Positions 1 through 7,270 are shown, counted from the first letter of the stretch. The stretch: DNA of 10,081 bases from Acetobacteraceae bacterium (GCA_003164305.1 PLSZ01000295.1:16186-26266); one strand, 5' to 3'. Notes: generated by a model not told the origin, from the letters alone. Numbers and translations: made by a program.

Positions 1-62
1 GAGCCGATCCCCTGCACCCAATAGACCAGCGTCTGGTCCCAGAACCATTCGGCGATTGACAT
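1..62 (-). CDS. Possible 5' end of a divergent gene, partial
   Basis: Reading leftward from an ATG at 62-60 there is an open frame of 20 complete codons to the window edge. The peptide begins MSIAEWFWDQTLVYW and is rich in aromatic residues. Seventeen of the 20 codons end in G or C, matching the codon habit of the clear genes here. No convincing Shine-Dalgarno lies upstream. I do not recognise the family; the aromatic N-terminus would suit a membrane protein but that is a guess. If real, it is divergent from rarA and shares the 63-179 intergenic region with it. Confidence 0.35.
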   Translation of the reverse strand, partial: MSIAEWFWDQTLVYWVQGIG

Positions 63-99
63 CGTGACGATCCATTTACCCGCCCGACAGGTGGCAGAT

Positions 100-148
100 C
101 ATTGCGTCCCCGGCAATGGCCCCAAATCCTGCCGCGCAAGGCCATTGC
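100..148. promoter_or_regulatory. Inverted repeats built on CATTGC in the rarA upstream region
   Basis: CATTGC at 100-105 pairs with GCAATG at 113-118 across a 7-base loop. The longer arm GCAATGGCC at 113-121 is a perfect inverted copy of GGCCATTGC at 140-148. The middle arm can therefore pair with either outer arm. It sits between rarA and the putative leftward gene, where an operator would lie. No binding protein is identified, so an operator role is inference only. Confidence 0.35.
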
Positions 149-164
149 ATTCCGGCGCCAGCGG

Positions 165-170
165 TAGAAT
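165..170 (+). promoter_or_regulatory. Candidate -10 box (TAGAAT) of rarA
   Basis: TAGAAT differs from the sigma70 -10 consensus TATAAT at one position. It ends 9 bases before the rarA ATG, so transcription would begin about 3 bases before the start codon. The only -35-like hexamer in range is TTGCAT at 145-150, with a short 14-base spacer, so the promoter is not certain. It fits with the absence of a Shine-Dalgarno in front of rarA. Confidence 0.35.
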
Positions 171-179
171 CTGTCACAC

Positions 180-1532
180 ATGCCCTCCACTCCCGACGAT
201 CTGTTCGGCACTGACGCGCCTCCCGACGCATCTCCAGCGGGGGCGAAACCGCGCGGCGACCGCCCGCTGGCGGACCGTCTGCGGCCGCGCGCGTTGGATG
301 AGGTCGTGGGCCAGGATCATTTGCTCGGTCCCGACGGCACGCTGACCCGGATGCTGGAACGTGGATCGCTGGCCTCGCTGATCCTGTGGGGCCCGCCCGG
401 GGTGGGCAAAACCACCATCGCGCGGTTGCTGGCGGCGCGCGCCGGCCTGCATTTCGTCCAGCTCTCGGCGGTGTTTTCCGGCGTCGCCGACCTTAAGAAG
501 ACATTCGAGGACGCCGCGCGCCGCCGACGTCTGGGTGAGGGCACGCTGCTGTTCGTCGATGAAATCCACCGCTTCAACCGAGCCCAGCAGGACGGGTTTT
601 TACCGGTGGTGGAGGAAGGGACGGTGACGCTGATCGGCGCCACCACGGAAAACCCCTCCTTCGCGCTGAACGGCGCCTTGCTGTCGCGCTGCCAGGTGCT
701 GGTGCTGCGGCGGCTGGACGACCCGGCGCTCGACCTGTTGCTGTCGCGTGCCGAAACGGAATTGCACCGATCGATGCCGCTGACGCCGGAGGCACGCACG
801 GCGTTGCGCGCGATGGCCGATGGCGACGGCCGGTATTTGCTCAACATGGCTGAGCAGATCGCCGCTTTGCCCCAGGACACGCCGCCGATGGACCCGGGCG
901 AATTGTCCACGCTGCTGGCCCGCCGCGCCGCGCTGTACGACAAGGATCGTGAGGAGCACTACAACCTTATTTCCGCGCTGCATAAATCTTTGCGCGGGTC
1001 GGATCCCGACGCGGCGCTGTATTGGTTCGCCCGGATGCTGAACGGCGGCGAGGACCCGCGCTATATCGCGCGCCGGCTGGTTCGTTTCGCGGCCGAGGAT
1101 ATCGGCATCGCCGATCCGAACGCGCTGACCCAGGCGCTGGCCGGCTGGGAAACCTATGAGCGGCTTGGCAGTCCGGAAGGCGATCTGGCGATCGCCCAGG
1201 TGGTGGTTTATTTGGGAACCGCACCGAAGTCGAACGCGGTTTATACCGCGTATGGCGCGGCGCGGGCGGCGGCGAAATCGACCGGCAGCCTGATGCCTCC
1301 CGCGCATATTCTGAACGCGCCGACGAAGCTGATGAAGAACCTCGGGTATGGCGCGGGGTATGAGTACGATCACGGAACGGAGGATGCGTTCTCCGGGCAG
1401 AACTATTTCCCGGACGGCATGAACCGCGAGCAATTCTATCGGCCGAAAGACCGCGGCTTCGAACGCGAGATCGGTAAGCGGTTGGAATACTGGGACAGGC
1501 TGCGGCGCGAACGTTCCACCGGCGGCGGGTGA
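180..1532 (+). CDS. rarA: Replication-associated recombination protein A (RarA/MgsA), AAA+ ATPase
   Basis: This is the 450-residue RarA/MgsA protein (E. coli RarA is about 447), a cytoplasmic AAA+ ATPase of the Mgs1/WRNIP1 family that acts at stalled replication forks. Visible motifs are Walker A GPPGVGKTT (residues 71-79), Walker B LLFVDEIHRF (123-132), sensor 1 GATTENPS (153-160) and the LLSRC segment (about 167-171) with the likely arginine finger. The C-terminal MgsA domain shows AEDIGIADPNA, a YLGTAPKSNAVY stretch and GYGAGYEYDH, all family hallmarks. The N-terminal 30 residues are variable and proline-rich, as usual before the conserved RPLADRLRP segment. The ATG at 180 gives the normal family length. 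There is no Shine-Dalgarno, and a -10-like box lies immediately upstream, so the mRNA may be nearly leaderless. A strong hairpin follows the stop. Confidence 0.97.
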   Translation: MPSTPDDLFGTDAPPDASPAGAKPRGDRPLADRLRPRALDEVVGQDHLLGPDGTLTRMLERGSLASLILWGPPGVGKTTIARLLAARAGLHFVQLSAVFSGVADLKKTFEDAARRRRLGEGTLLFVDEIHRFNRAQQDGFLPVVEEGTVTLIGATTENPSFALNGALLSRCQVLVLRRLDDPALDLLLSRAETELHRSMPLTPEARTALRAMADGDGRYLLNMAEQIAALPQDTPPMDPGELSTLLARRAALYDKDREEHYNLISALHKSLRGSDPDAALYWFARMLNGGEDPRYIARRLVRFAAEDIGIADPNALTQALAGWETYERLGSPEGDLAIAQVVVYLGTAPKSNAVYTAYGAARAAAKSTGSLMPPAHILNAPTKLMKNLGYGAGYEYDHGTEDAFSGQNYFPDGMNREQFYRPKDRGFEREIGKRLEYWDRLRRERSTGGG

Positions 1533-1540
1533 ACAGCGCG

Positions 1541-1563
1541 CGGGCCGGCTTCACGCCGGCCCG
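1541..1563 (+). terminator. Perfect hairpin just downstream of rarA, terminator-like
   Basis: CGGGCCGGC (1541-1549) and GCCGGCCCG (1555-1563) form a perfect 9-bp, very GC-rich stem with the loop TTCAC. It starts 8 bases after the rarA stop codon. No T-tract follows, so it is not a classical intrinsic terminator. It could end or protect the rarA mRNA, or be one copy of a dispersed palindrome, since stems of this kind with a TTCAC loop recur in GC-rich genomes. Confidence 0.5.
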
Positions 1564-1850
1564 GTGGAGCGAAACCCCGCGTCGCGGTGCCCCGCGATCG
1601 ATGCGCGCCGCGCGTTCCGCGTTCCGGCGAAACTGTAACATTCGCGATATGGCTTCCGGCGAATACTCCAACATACGCAACTGTTGTTCTACCGTCGGCA
1701 ATGGCGCCGCCCGGGCTCGCGAGACGACCGGGCAGGCGGCTTCGGCGAACGCGGGAGATGGAGCGATCATGGAGCGGGGCCGCGTGGTCCGCCTGATGCC
1801 GCGTCATCGCGGGGGCGGCCAGCGTCAAACAGGCATTTCCGATGTTGGAA

Positions 1851-1893
1851 CCGCCCCCCGATCAGCATCGCACGGTAGCGATGCTGAAGGCGG
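1851..1893. repeat. Long hairpin-forming palindrome
   Basis: TCAGCATCGC (1862-1871) and GCGATGCTGA (1878-1887) are a perfect 10-bp inverted repeat around the 6-base loop ACGGTA. Outside it, CCGCC (1851-1855) and GGCGG (1889-1893) can extend the stem across an asymmetric bulge. No T-run follows on either strand. Function is unknown: candidates are a dispersed repeat, a structured part of the 5' leader of the downstream operon, or a processing site. Confidence 0.5.
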
Positions 1894-1982
1894 CGATGGG
1901 GTAAACTCGTCCGCCGGCGGGCGGCTCCGCGGGCGCGGACCACCGGAGAATGCCGCCTGACCCATGCCCCGACCTTGCCACC

Positions 1983-1996
1983 GGACGCCGGCGTCC
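1983..1996. repeat. 14-base perfect palindrome GGACGCCGGCGTCC
   Basis: The sequence equals its own reverse complement over 14 bases, about 145 bases upstream of the pseudouridine synthase start. It could be a dimeric-regulator site, but such palindromes also arise by chance in GC-rich DNA. Related GCGTCC/GGACGC half-sites occur again at 2081-2099. Confidence 0.3.
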
Positions 1997-2139
1997 ACAT
2001 CTTCCGCTTTACCGCACCTCGGGCGGTCCCGCCGATCCCTGGACTTCGACAGACGGCGCCGACAGTGTATGAGGCGGTCCGCGTCCAGGATCAGGACGCC
2101 TCCAGGCTGGAAGCGGCGAACTATCCCGCAAGGTCCGAC

Positions 2140-3132
2140 ATGACAATCAGTACGCGGACCGTCTCGGACGACGAGGCGGATATCAGGCTGGACCGCTGGT
2201 TCCGCCGCCACTTCCCCGGCGTGCCGCAAAGCGCGATCCAGAAACTGTGCCGTACGGGTCAGGTGCGCGTGGACGGCAAACGCGCCGAAGCCGCGACCCG
2301 TCTGCTGTCCGGACAGGCCGTGCGCATTCCGCCGCTGCCCGCCATGCCGGCGGAAAAGCCCAGGATGGAGCCCAACCCGGCGGCTACCCGGGAGATCGAG
2401 GCGATGATCCTGTATCAGGACGACCATCTGATCGTCCTGAACAAGCCGTATGGCGTGGCGGTACAGGGCGGGCCAGGCATCACGCGGCACATCGACGGCA
2501 TGCTGGAAGGCCTGCGCGTCGAGGGCGGCGACCGGCCGCGGCTGGTGCACCGGTTGGACCGCGACACCACGGGCGTGCTGCTGATCGCGAAGACGGCCGG
2601 CGTCGCCGCCAAACTCGCCGCGTCGTTTCGTGGCCGCGACATGGACAAAACTTATTGGGCCATCGTCGCCGGCCGCCCGGTGCCCGTGGAGGGCGAGATC
2701 GACCTGCCCCTCAAACGCATTGGCGGAGAGCGCGGCGAACGCACCGCGCCCGCCGAGCGCGACGATGAGGACGCCGCCCGCGCCATCACCGAATATCGCA
2801 CTTTGGACCACGCCGCCCGCAAGCTGGCGTGGCTGGAACTGAAGCCGCGCACCGGACGGACACACCAACTGCGCGTGCATTGCGTCGCGATTCGCGCCCC
2901 TATATTGGGCGACGTGAAATACGCTCGTCCGGATCAGAACAACGCCTTCGCCGCGACCGTCGCCGGTCTGCCGGAGAAGATGCATTTGCACGCGCGGTCG
3001 CTGGTGTTTCCCCACCCGGCCGGCGGCATCATGCGGGCGGAGGCGGATCTGCCGCCGCATATGGTCGAGACGTTTCACACGTTGGGTTTCTCGGCGCCCC
3101 CGGCGCGGAAGCCATATCGCGAGGGCCGTTGA
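2140..3132 (+). CDS. RluA/RluC-family pseudouridine synthase
   Basis: A 330-residue RNA pseudouridine synthase of the RluA superfamily, closest in architecture to the RluC/RluD type that isomerises uridines in 23S rRNA. An N-terminal S4 RNA-binding domain spans about residues 13-77 (from DIRLDRWFRRHF to QAVRIPP). The catalytic motif HRLDRDTTG starts at residue 137, with the nucleophilic Asp at about 140. Other family segments are DKTYWAIV (169-176) and RTGRTHQLRVH (237-247). The start at 2140 puts the S4 domain at the expected distance and has AAGG at 2130-2133, six bases upstream. The frame stays open leftward to an ATG at 1975, but that extension of 55 residues shows no family similarity. 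It ends 3 bases before the AsmA-family gene, so the two probably share an mRNA. The exact target uridines cannot be read from sequence. Confidence 0.93.
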   Translation: MTISTRTVSDDEADIRLDRWFRRHFPGVPQSAIQKLCRTGQVRVDGKRAEAATRLLSGQAVRIPPLPAMPAEKPRMEPNPAATREIEAMILYQDDHLIVLNKPYGVAVQGGPGITRHIDGMLEGLRVEGGDRPRLVHRLDRDTTGVLLIAKTAGVAAKLAASFRGRDMDKTYWAIVAGRPVPVEGEIDLPLKRIGGERGERTAPAERDDEDAARAITEYRTLDHAARKLAWLELKPRTGRTHQLRVHCVAIRAPILGDVKYARPDQNNAFAATVAGLPEKMHLHARSLVFPHPAGGIMRAEADLPPHMVETFHTLGFSAPPARKPYREGR

Positions 3133-3135
3133 TCG

Positions 3136-5553
3136 ATGGACCGTTCTCCCCGGTATAACCTTTACGTCTCCCTCTCGGTCGCCGGTTTCGCGCTGGTGCT
3201 GGTGCTCGGGCTGATCACATGGGCGCTCAGTCCCTCCAGCCTGAAACCGAAGCTGGTCGAGGCGGTGTACCGGGCGACAGGGCGGACGCTGACGATCTCC
3301 GGACGGATGGGGATCGATCTGTCATTGGTGCCGACGATCTCGCTCGAGGATGTGACGCTGTCCAACCCGCCGGGATCGGATTTCTCGCGTCCGGACATAG
3401 TGAAGGTCGGCCGGGTGGACCTCAGTCTGGGGCTTTTGCCGCTGCTGGAACACCGGATCGAGGTGTCGCATGTGACACTGGTGAAGCCGGACATTCTGCT
3501 GGAGACCGACAAGGACGGCCGTCGCAACTGGGTGTTCGAACGGGAAAAGCCGGTCGCCGCGAAGGAAGCGCCGGTCCAGTTGGTTCCTGAGGGCTCTCCG
3601 GAAACCCCGACGAGCCCAGCGGAGCGGGAGAAACTCGCCGTCTGGTTCAAGGATGTCGATGTCCAGGATGGACGGATCGGCTGGGACGATGCCCGTACGC
3701 GGGAGCATCTGATCGCGGACATCCCCAGCCTGACCGTGACGGAGCCGGCGGGCGGCGGCACGCAGGCGACCGGCAGCGTCACCGTCCAGGGGCGCGCGAT
3801 CGCCGTGACCGCGCGGACCGGACGCGCCGAATTCGAGCCACCGGCATGGCCTGTGGCGGTGCGGCTGGAGTCGGGCGGCGCGACAATCACGGCGGAAGGC
3901 CATATCGTGCGACCGATGGAAGGGCGCGGCTACACCTTCGCCCTCGACGCCAGCGTGCCGGACCCGGCGGAATTCGCCGCGTTGTTGCCTCGGTTGCCGC
4001 TGAAGTCGCTGAAAGGTCTGACGGTGCGAGCCCAGGTCGCGGATAGCGGCGGGCCGGTGCCGACCCTGACGTCGTTGGCGGCGAACCTGGGGTCGATCGA
4101 TCTCTCCGAATTCGCCAACGGCGTCCAATTGAATGACGTCACCTTGCGCGGTCAGGGCGAGGAACCGATGCGGGTGTCCGCGCGATTGAGTCTGGATGGC
4201 GACGATTCGGGTATTACCGGAACGATGGGGACTCTCGGCTGGCTGACGAGCGGCCGGTCAGGCCCGGTCGATCTGGATCTGAGCTGGAATGGCGCCTCGG
4301 CGCGGGGGAGCGTGAAGGGGACGATCGAGGCGCCGCGGCGGCTCGAGGGCTTCGCGCTGGATGTGGCGCTGAATGTGCCAGATCCGTCTCTGGTGATGGC
4401 GAACGCGCCGCCCGCGCTGCGCGGTGTGGCGTTCCAGGCGCATCTGTCCGACGCGCCTGGGCCGGTGCCGTTCACGCTGACCTCGAACGCCGGCGATCTG
4501 TCGGGCGAACTGGCGGTGACCCGGACGCCCAGGGTGAGCGTCGATGGGCGGGTCGTGTCGAAGCGCCTGGATCTGGACATGCTGGCGATGCCTCCCGCCA
4601 CGCCGGCGGCGGGTGCCGCGGCGCCAGCGGGAGCGCCGGGGGACGCGGCCGGAGATTCGCCCATCGGGGCGGCGCGAAATGGTCCATTGATCCCCAACGG
4701 CAAACTGCCGTTCGGATTGATCCGCGTGGCCGACGCCAATGTGACGTTCGCTCTGGCCAGCGTGCATGCCGGCGGGGTTGAGGCCGGCGCGGTCACCGCC
4801 GGGCTGTCGGTCAAGGACGGGGTGCTGCGTTTGGACCCCTTCACCGTCACCGCGCCAGACCGGCGGTTCAGCGCCGGTCTGACGATCGACGCGGCCGCCG
4901 CGCCACCGACGGTGCATCTGACCCTGGATGCGCCGAACCTGGCTCTGGGGCCGGTATTGACGGCGTTCGGGTTGCCTCCGGCGGCGACGGGCACGCTGGA
5001 GGCGCGAGCGGACCTGACGGGCCTCGGCGACACGCCGCGGGCACTGGCCGCCACGCTGAACGGGCGCGCGGGGCTGGCGGTGCAGGGCGGGCAACTGGAC
5101 GCGAAGCTGGTCAATTCCTGGCTGGAGCGGCTGCGTCCGCTGCGCATCGATGGCGCCGACGTCACCAACCTGCGGTGCTTCGCGCTGCGGGCGGACGCGA
5201 AATCGGGCATCGTGACGGTCGATCCCTTCGCGTTGGACACCGCCGCGCTCATCCTTGAAGGCAGCGGCGACGTCGATCTCGCGCACGAGACATTGGGCCT
5301 GCGGCTGCGGCCGCGGGCGAAGATCGGCGGCACGGGGTTCGTCTTGCCGCTGCGGGTGAGCGGGCCGATGCGCGATCCCACGGCGAAGGTCGATCTGTCG
5401 TCGTCGGGGCTCGGCGGCAAAGGGTTCGCCGGGTTGCTGTTGGGCGGCAAGGATATCATGGGCGCGGCCGGTGGCGGCGATCCGTGTCCCGACGCGCTGG
5501 CCCGCGCGCGCGCCGAGGATCTGGTGGTGCCGGTCGCCGGGGGGCGCAAGTGA
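3136..5553 (+). CDS. AsmA-family envelope protein
   Basis: An 805-residue AsmA-like protein. The family comprises large proteins tethered to the inner membrane that face the periplasm and are linked to outer-membrane assembly and lipid transport between membranes. An uncleaved N-terminal membrane anchor spans about residues 9-31 (LYVSLSVAGFALVLVLGLI). The typical AsmA start region follows: GRTLTISGRMGIDLSL and ISLEDVTLSNPPG (about 49-80). A long beta-rich middle is interrupted by an Ala/Pro/Gly-rich linker at about 486-512. A C-terminal AsmA_2-like region contains a GIVTVDPFALDT-type strand and ends with VSGPMRDPTAKVD. The ATG at 3136 has GAGGG at 3121-3125 inside the end of the preceding gene. 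Its last codons overlap the ATP12 start in a GTGA. The substrate is unknown. Confidence 0.9.
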   Translation: MDRSPRYNLYVSLSVAGFALVLVLGLITWALSPSSLKPKLVEAVYRATGRTLTISGRMGIDLSLVPTISLEDVTLSNPPGSDFSRPDIVKVGRVDLSLGLLPLLEHRIEVSHVTLVKPDILLETDKDGRRNWVFEREKPVAAKEAPVQLVPEGSPETPTSPAEREKLAVWFKDVDVQDGRIGWDDARTREHLIADIPSLTVTEPAGGGTQATGSVTVQGRAIAVTARTGRAEFEPPAWPVAVRLESGGATITAEGHIVRPMEGRGYTFALDASVPDPAEFAALLPRLPLKSLKGLTVRAQVADSGGPVPTLTSLAANLGSIDLSEFANGVQLNDVTLRGQGEEPMRVSARLSLDGDDSGITGTMGTLGWLTSGRSGPVDLDLSWNGASARGSVKGTIEAPRRLEGFALDVALNVPDPSLVMANAPPALRGVAFQAHLSDAPGPVPFTLTSNAGDLSGELAVTRTPRVSVDGRVVSKRLDLDMLAMPPATPAAGAAAPAGAPGDAAGDSPIGAARNGPLIPNGKLPFGLIRVADANVTFALASVHAGGVEAGAVTAGLSVKDGVLRLDPFTVTAPDRRFSAGLTIDAAAAPPTVHLTLDAPNLALGPVLTAFGLPPAATGTLEARADLTGLGDTPRALAATLNGRAGLAVQGGQLDAKLVNSWLERLRPLRIDGADVTNLRCFALRADAKSGIVTVDPFALDTAALILEGSGDVDLAHETLGLRLRPRAKIGGTGFVLPLRVSGPMRDPTAKVDLSSSGLGGKGFAGLLLGGKDIMGAAGGGDPCPDALARARAEDLVVPVAGGRK

Positions 5554-6260
5554 AGCGGTTCTGGGACGACGTCAGCCTGGCCGAGGACGCCGGCGAATTC
5601 CGCGTCCTGCTGGACGGGAAAGCGATGCATTTGCCGAACGGCGGCGTGCTGCGCGTGGGACCGCCCGCTCTGGCCGCCGCGATCGCCGAAGAATGGCGGC
5701 AGGCGGGAGGCCAGAAGGGTGGGGAGATGAGTTACCTCGATACGCCGCTGACGCGCGTCGCCGGCACCGCGCGGGAGCGGATCGCGCGGGATCCGGCGCC
5801 GACGGCGGACGCGATCGCGCGCTATGGCGAGACGGATCTGCTTTGCTACCGGGCCGAGATCCCGCGCGAACTGGCGGACCGGCAAGCCAGGCTGTGGCAA
5901 CCGTTGCTGGATTGGGCGGCGCTGACGTTCGACGCGCCGCTGCGGGTGACGGCCGGGGTCGTTCCGGAAAAGCAACATCGCGACAGCGTGAACGCGTTGC
6001 GGCTTGTGGTTGGCGGGTACGATCCGTATGTGCTCGCTGGCCTGGGGATCGCGGTGCCGGCGCTGGGGAGTTTGATCCTGGGGCTGGCTCTGGCCGAGGG
6101 GCGGCTGGACGCGGCGGAAGCGCACGCTCTGGGCGCGCTGGAGGAGTTCTTTCAGGTAGAACAATGGGGCGAGGACGACGAAGCGGCGCGGCGGCGGGCG
6201 AACGTCGCGGCGGATATCGCGCTGGCGGCACGGTTCATGCGGCTGGCGCGCGAAGGGTGA
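5550..6260 (+). CDS. ATP12-family F1-ATPase assembly chaperone
   Basis: A 236-residue ATP12-family protein. In mitochondria ATP12 binds the F1 alpha subunit before it assembles with beta; alphaproteobacterial homologues are thought to do the same in the cytoplasm. Family segments are KRFWDDVSL (2-10), a VLLDGKAMHLPN strand pair, PLTRVAGTA (66-74), ETDLLCYRAE (94-103), RQARLWQPLLDWA (111-123) and EEFFQVEQWGEDDEA (198-212). The GTG at 5550 is chosen because homologues begin close to this KRFW motif, a GGGGGG run at 5539-5544 serves as ribosome binding site, and it overlaps the AsmA stop as GTGA, indicating translational coupling. An in-frame ATG at 5484 would add 22 Arg/Gly-rich residues read out of frame from AsmA. 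The stop lies one base from the livF stop on the other strand. Confidence 0.94.
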   Translation: MKRFWDDVSLAEDAGEFRVLLDGKAMHLPNGGVLRVGPPALAAAIAEEWRQAGGQKGGEMSYLDTPLTRVAGTARERIARDPAPTADAIARYGETDLLCYRAEIPRELADRQARLWQPLLDWAALTFDAPLRVTAGVVPEKQHRDSVNALRLVVGGYDPYVLAGLGIAVPALGSLILGLALAEGRLDAAEAHALGALEEFFQVEQWGEDDEAARRRANVAADIALAARFMRLAREG

Positions 6261-6261
6261 T

Positions 6262-7008
6262 CTAACGGGCGACGCCCAGAAGCGCCGACAGGCGGTCCGG
6301 GTCTTTTAGCAGTTCCGCGCACGGTGCCGCGTGGACGACGCGGCCGCGGTCCAGAATGATCGCACGGTCGCTGAATTCCAGCGCCAGTCTGGCTTGTTGC
6401 TCGGTCAGCAGCATGGTCATGCCGGCTTCGGCGCGCAGGTGACGCAACGCCTCCAGCAACCGGTCGACGATGACGGGCGCGAGGCCTTCCAACGGTTCAT
6501 CAAGCAGCAGCAACGAGGGATTGCCCATCAGCGCGCGGGCGATGGCGAGCATTTGTTGCTCTCCGCCGGAGAGTTGGTTGCCCATGCCGCGGCGGCGCTC
6601 GGCGAGATTGGGGAACAAGGCGTAGACCCGTTCCAATGTCCAGATATTCGTGCGGGAGGCGGTGTGGTTTTCCGTGCCGCGCGCGAACTTACCTTCCGCG
6701 CCGCGAGCGGCGACCGTCAGGTTTTCTTCGACTGTGAGCGAGGGAAAGATTTCGCGTTCCTGCGGCACGAAGCCAAGACCAAGGCGCGCGCGCCGGAATG
6801 GTTTCAGATCGCCGATCGATTGGTCCGCGAAAGTAATGGTCCCGCCATGCCGGGTGGTATGTCCAAGGATCGTGGCGAGGAGCGTGGTTTTGCCGACACC
6901 GTTGCGGCCGAGCACGGCCAGGGTCGTTCCAGGCTCAACCGTGAACGACACGTGATCGAGCACGATCGTGGTGCCATAGCCAGCGGAGAGATTTTCGCAG
7001 GTCAGCAT
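6262..7008 (-). CDS. livF: Branched-chain amino-acid-type ABC transporter, ATPase LivF
   Basis: A 248-residue cytoplasmic ATPase subunit of the HAAT (LivHMGF) importer family. Motifs are Walker A GRNGVGKTT (34-42), Q-loop VPQ (81-83), signature LSGGEQQ (146-152), Walker B LLLLDEP (166-172) and the TEQQ segment (202-205), where LivF proteins typically carry Gln instead of the H-loop His. The start MLTCENLSAGYG matches the usual LivF N-terminus. Between ENL and WTLERVYALFP, at about residues 98-128, it is roughly 12 residues longer than E. coli LivF as I recall that sequence. No Shine-Dalgarno is seen before the ATG; a small CCGAG/CTCGG inverted repeat lies at 7020-7035. It is separated from livG by 618 bases of repeat-bearing DNA, so it may use its own promoter or depend on read-through. 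Confidence 0.95.
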   Translation of the reverse strand: MLTCENLSAGYGTTIVLDHVSFTVEPGTTLAVLGRNGVGKTTLLATILGHTTRHGGTITFADQSIGDLKPFRRARLGLGFVPQEREIFPSLTVEENLTVAARGAEGKFARGTENHTASRTNIWTLERVYALFPNLAERRRGMGNQLSGGEQQMLAIARALMGNPSLLLLDEPLEGLAPVIVDRLLEALRHLRAEAGMTMLLTEQQARLALEFSDRAIILDRGRVVHAAPCAELLKDPDRLSALLGVAR

Positions 7009-7136
7009 GAGGGTGGTGGCCGAGGATCGGCTCGGGCGGTCTTATCGCATCGGCGCTTTCCGGCGTGCGTCGGCGATTGATTCTTGCTGTTCCTGAAAGG
7101 GGGGGGCGGCATCGGATACCTCGTTAAGAAAGATTC

Positions 7137-7166
7137 AACCGCCGATAAACATGGATGAACGCCGAT
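7137..7166. repeat. Three-unit 10-base tandem repeat
   Basis: AACCGCCGAT, AAACATGGAT and GAACGCCGAT follow each other without gaps. The units share the pattern RAnCrynGAT, with units 1 and 3 most alike. Similar short 'CCGCGGATGAACACGGATG'-style tandem repeats are scattered in intergenic DNA of many bacteria. It lies 129 bases upstream of the livF start, inside the probable livF leader. Confidence 0.5.
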
Positions 7167-7270
7167 GTCATGAGTCTCCCGATAAGGGGCGCTTTTGGTC
7201 GCGGGTTCGGTCAGAACGATTTTATACCAACCAGCGTTGACGTTGGCCGTCGGCCGTGACGCCGCCGCAA

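Larger units (their letters stand above)
1533..2139. other. Gene-poor region between rarA and the pseudouridine synthase gene
   Basis: About 600 bases with no gene I can support. Frames are open on both strands, but their products are Arg/Gly/Pro/Ala-rich shadow-type peptides without recognisable motifs. The stretch holds a hairpin just after rarA, a second strong hairpin at 1862-1887, a 14-base perfect palindrome at 1983-1996 and a short inverted repeat GCGTCC/GGACGC at 2081-2086 and 2094-2099. The promoter of the downstream three-gene cluster must lie here or further upstream, but no clear -35/-10 pair stands out. Base composition is locally less GC-rich around 1620-1700. An antisense peptide encoded at about 1580-1770 is discussed as a finding. 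Confidence 0.6.

Noticed and set aside
1975..2139. Longer N-terminus for the pseudouridine synthase from the ATG at 1975
   Set aside because: The extra 55 residues show no family similarity; the S4 domain begins just after the ATG at 2140, which has AAGG six bases upstream.
5484..5549. ATG at 5484 as the ATP12 start
   Set aside because: It adds Arg/Gly-rich residues read out of frame within AsmA; the GTG at 5550 has a ribosome binding site and matches the family start.
4152..6164. 670-residue minus-strand frame
   Set aside because: It runs antisense to AsmA and ATP12, whose frames have clear family motifs; the antisense product is Arg/Pro/Ser-rich noise typical of high-GC DNA.
7099..7106. 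Run of eight G as a phase-variable tract
   Set aside because: It lies in non-coding DNA far from a -35/-10 pair, so no switch can be argued from sequence alone.
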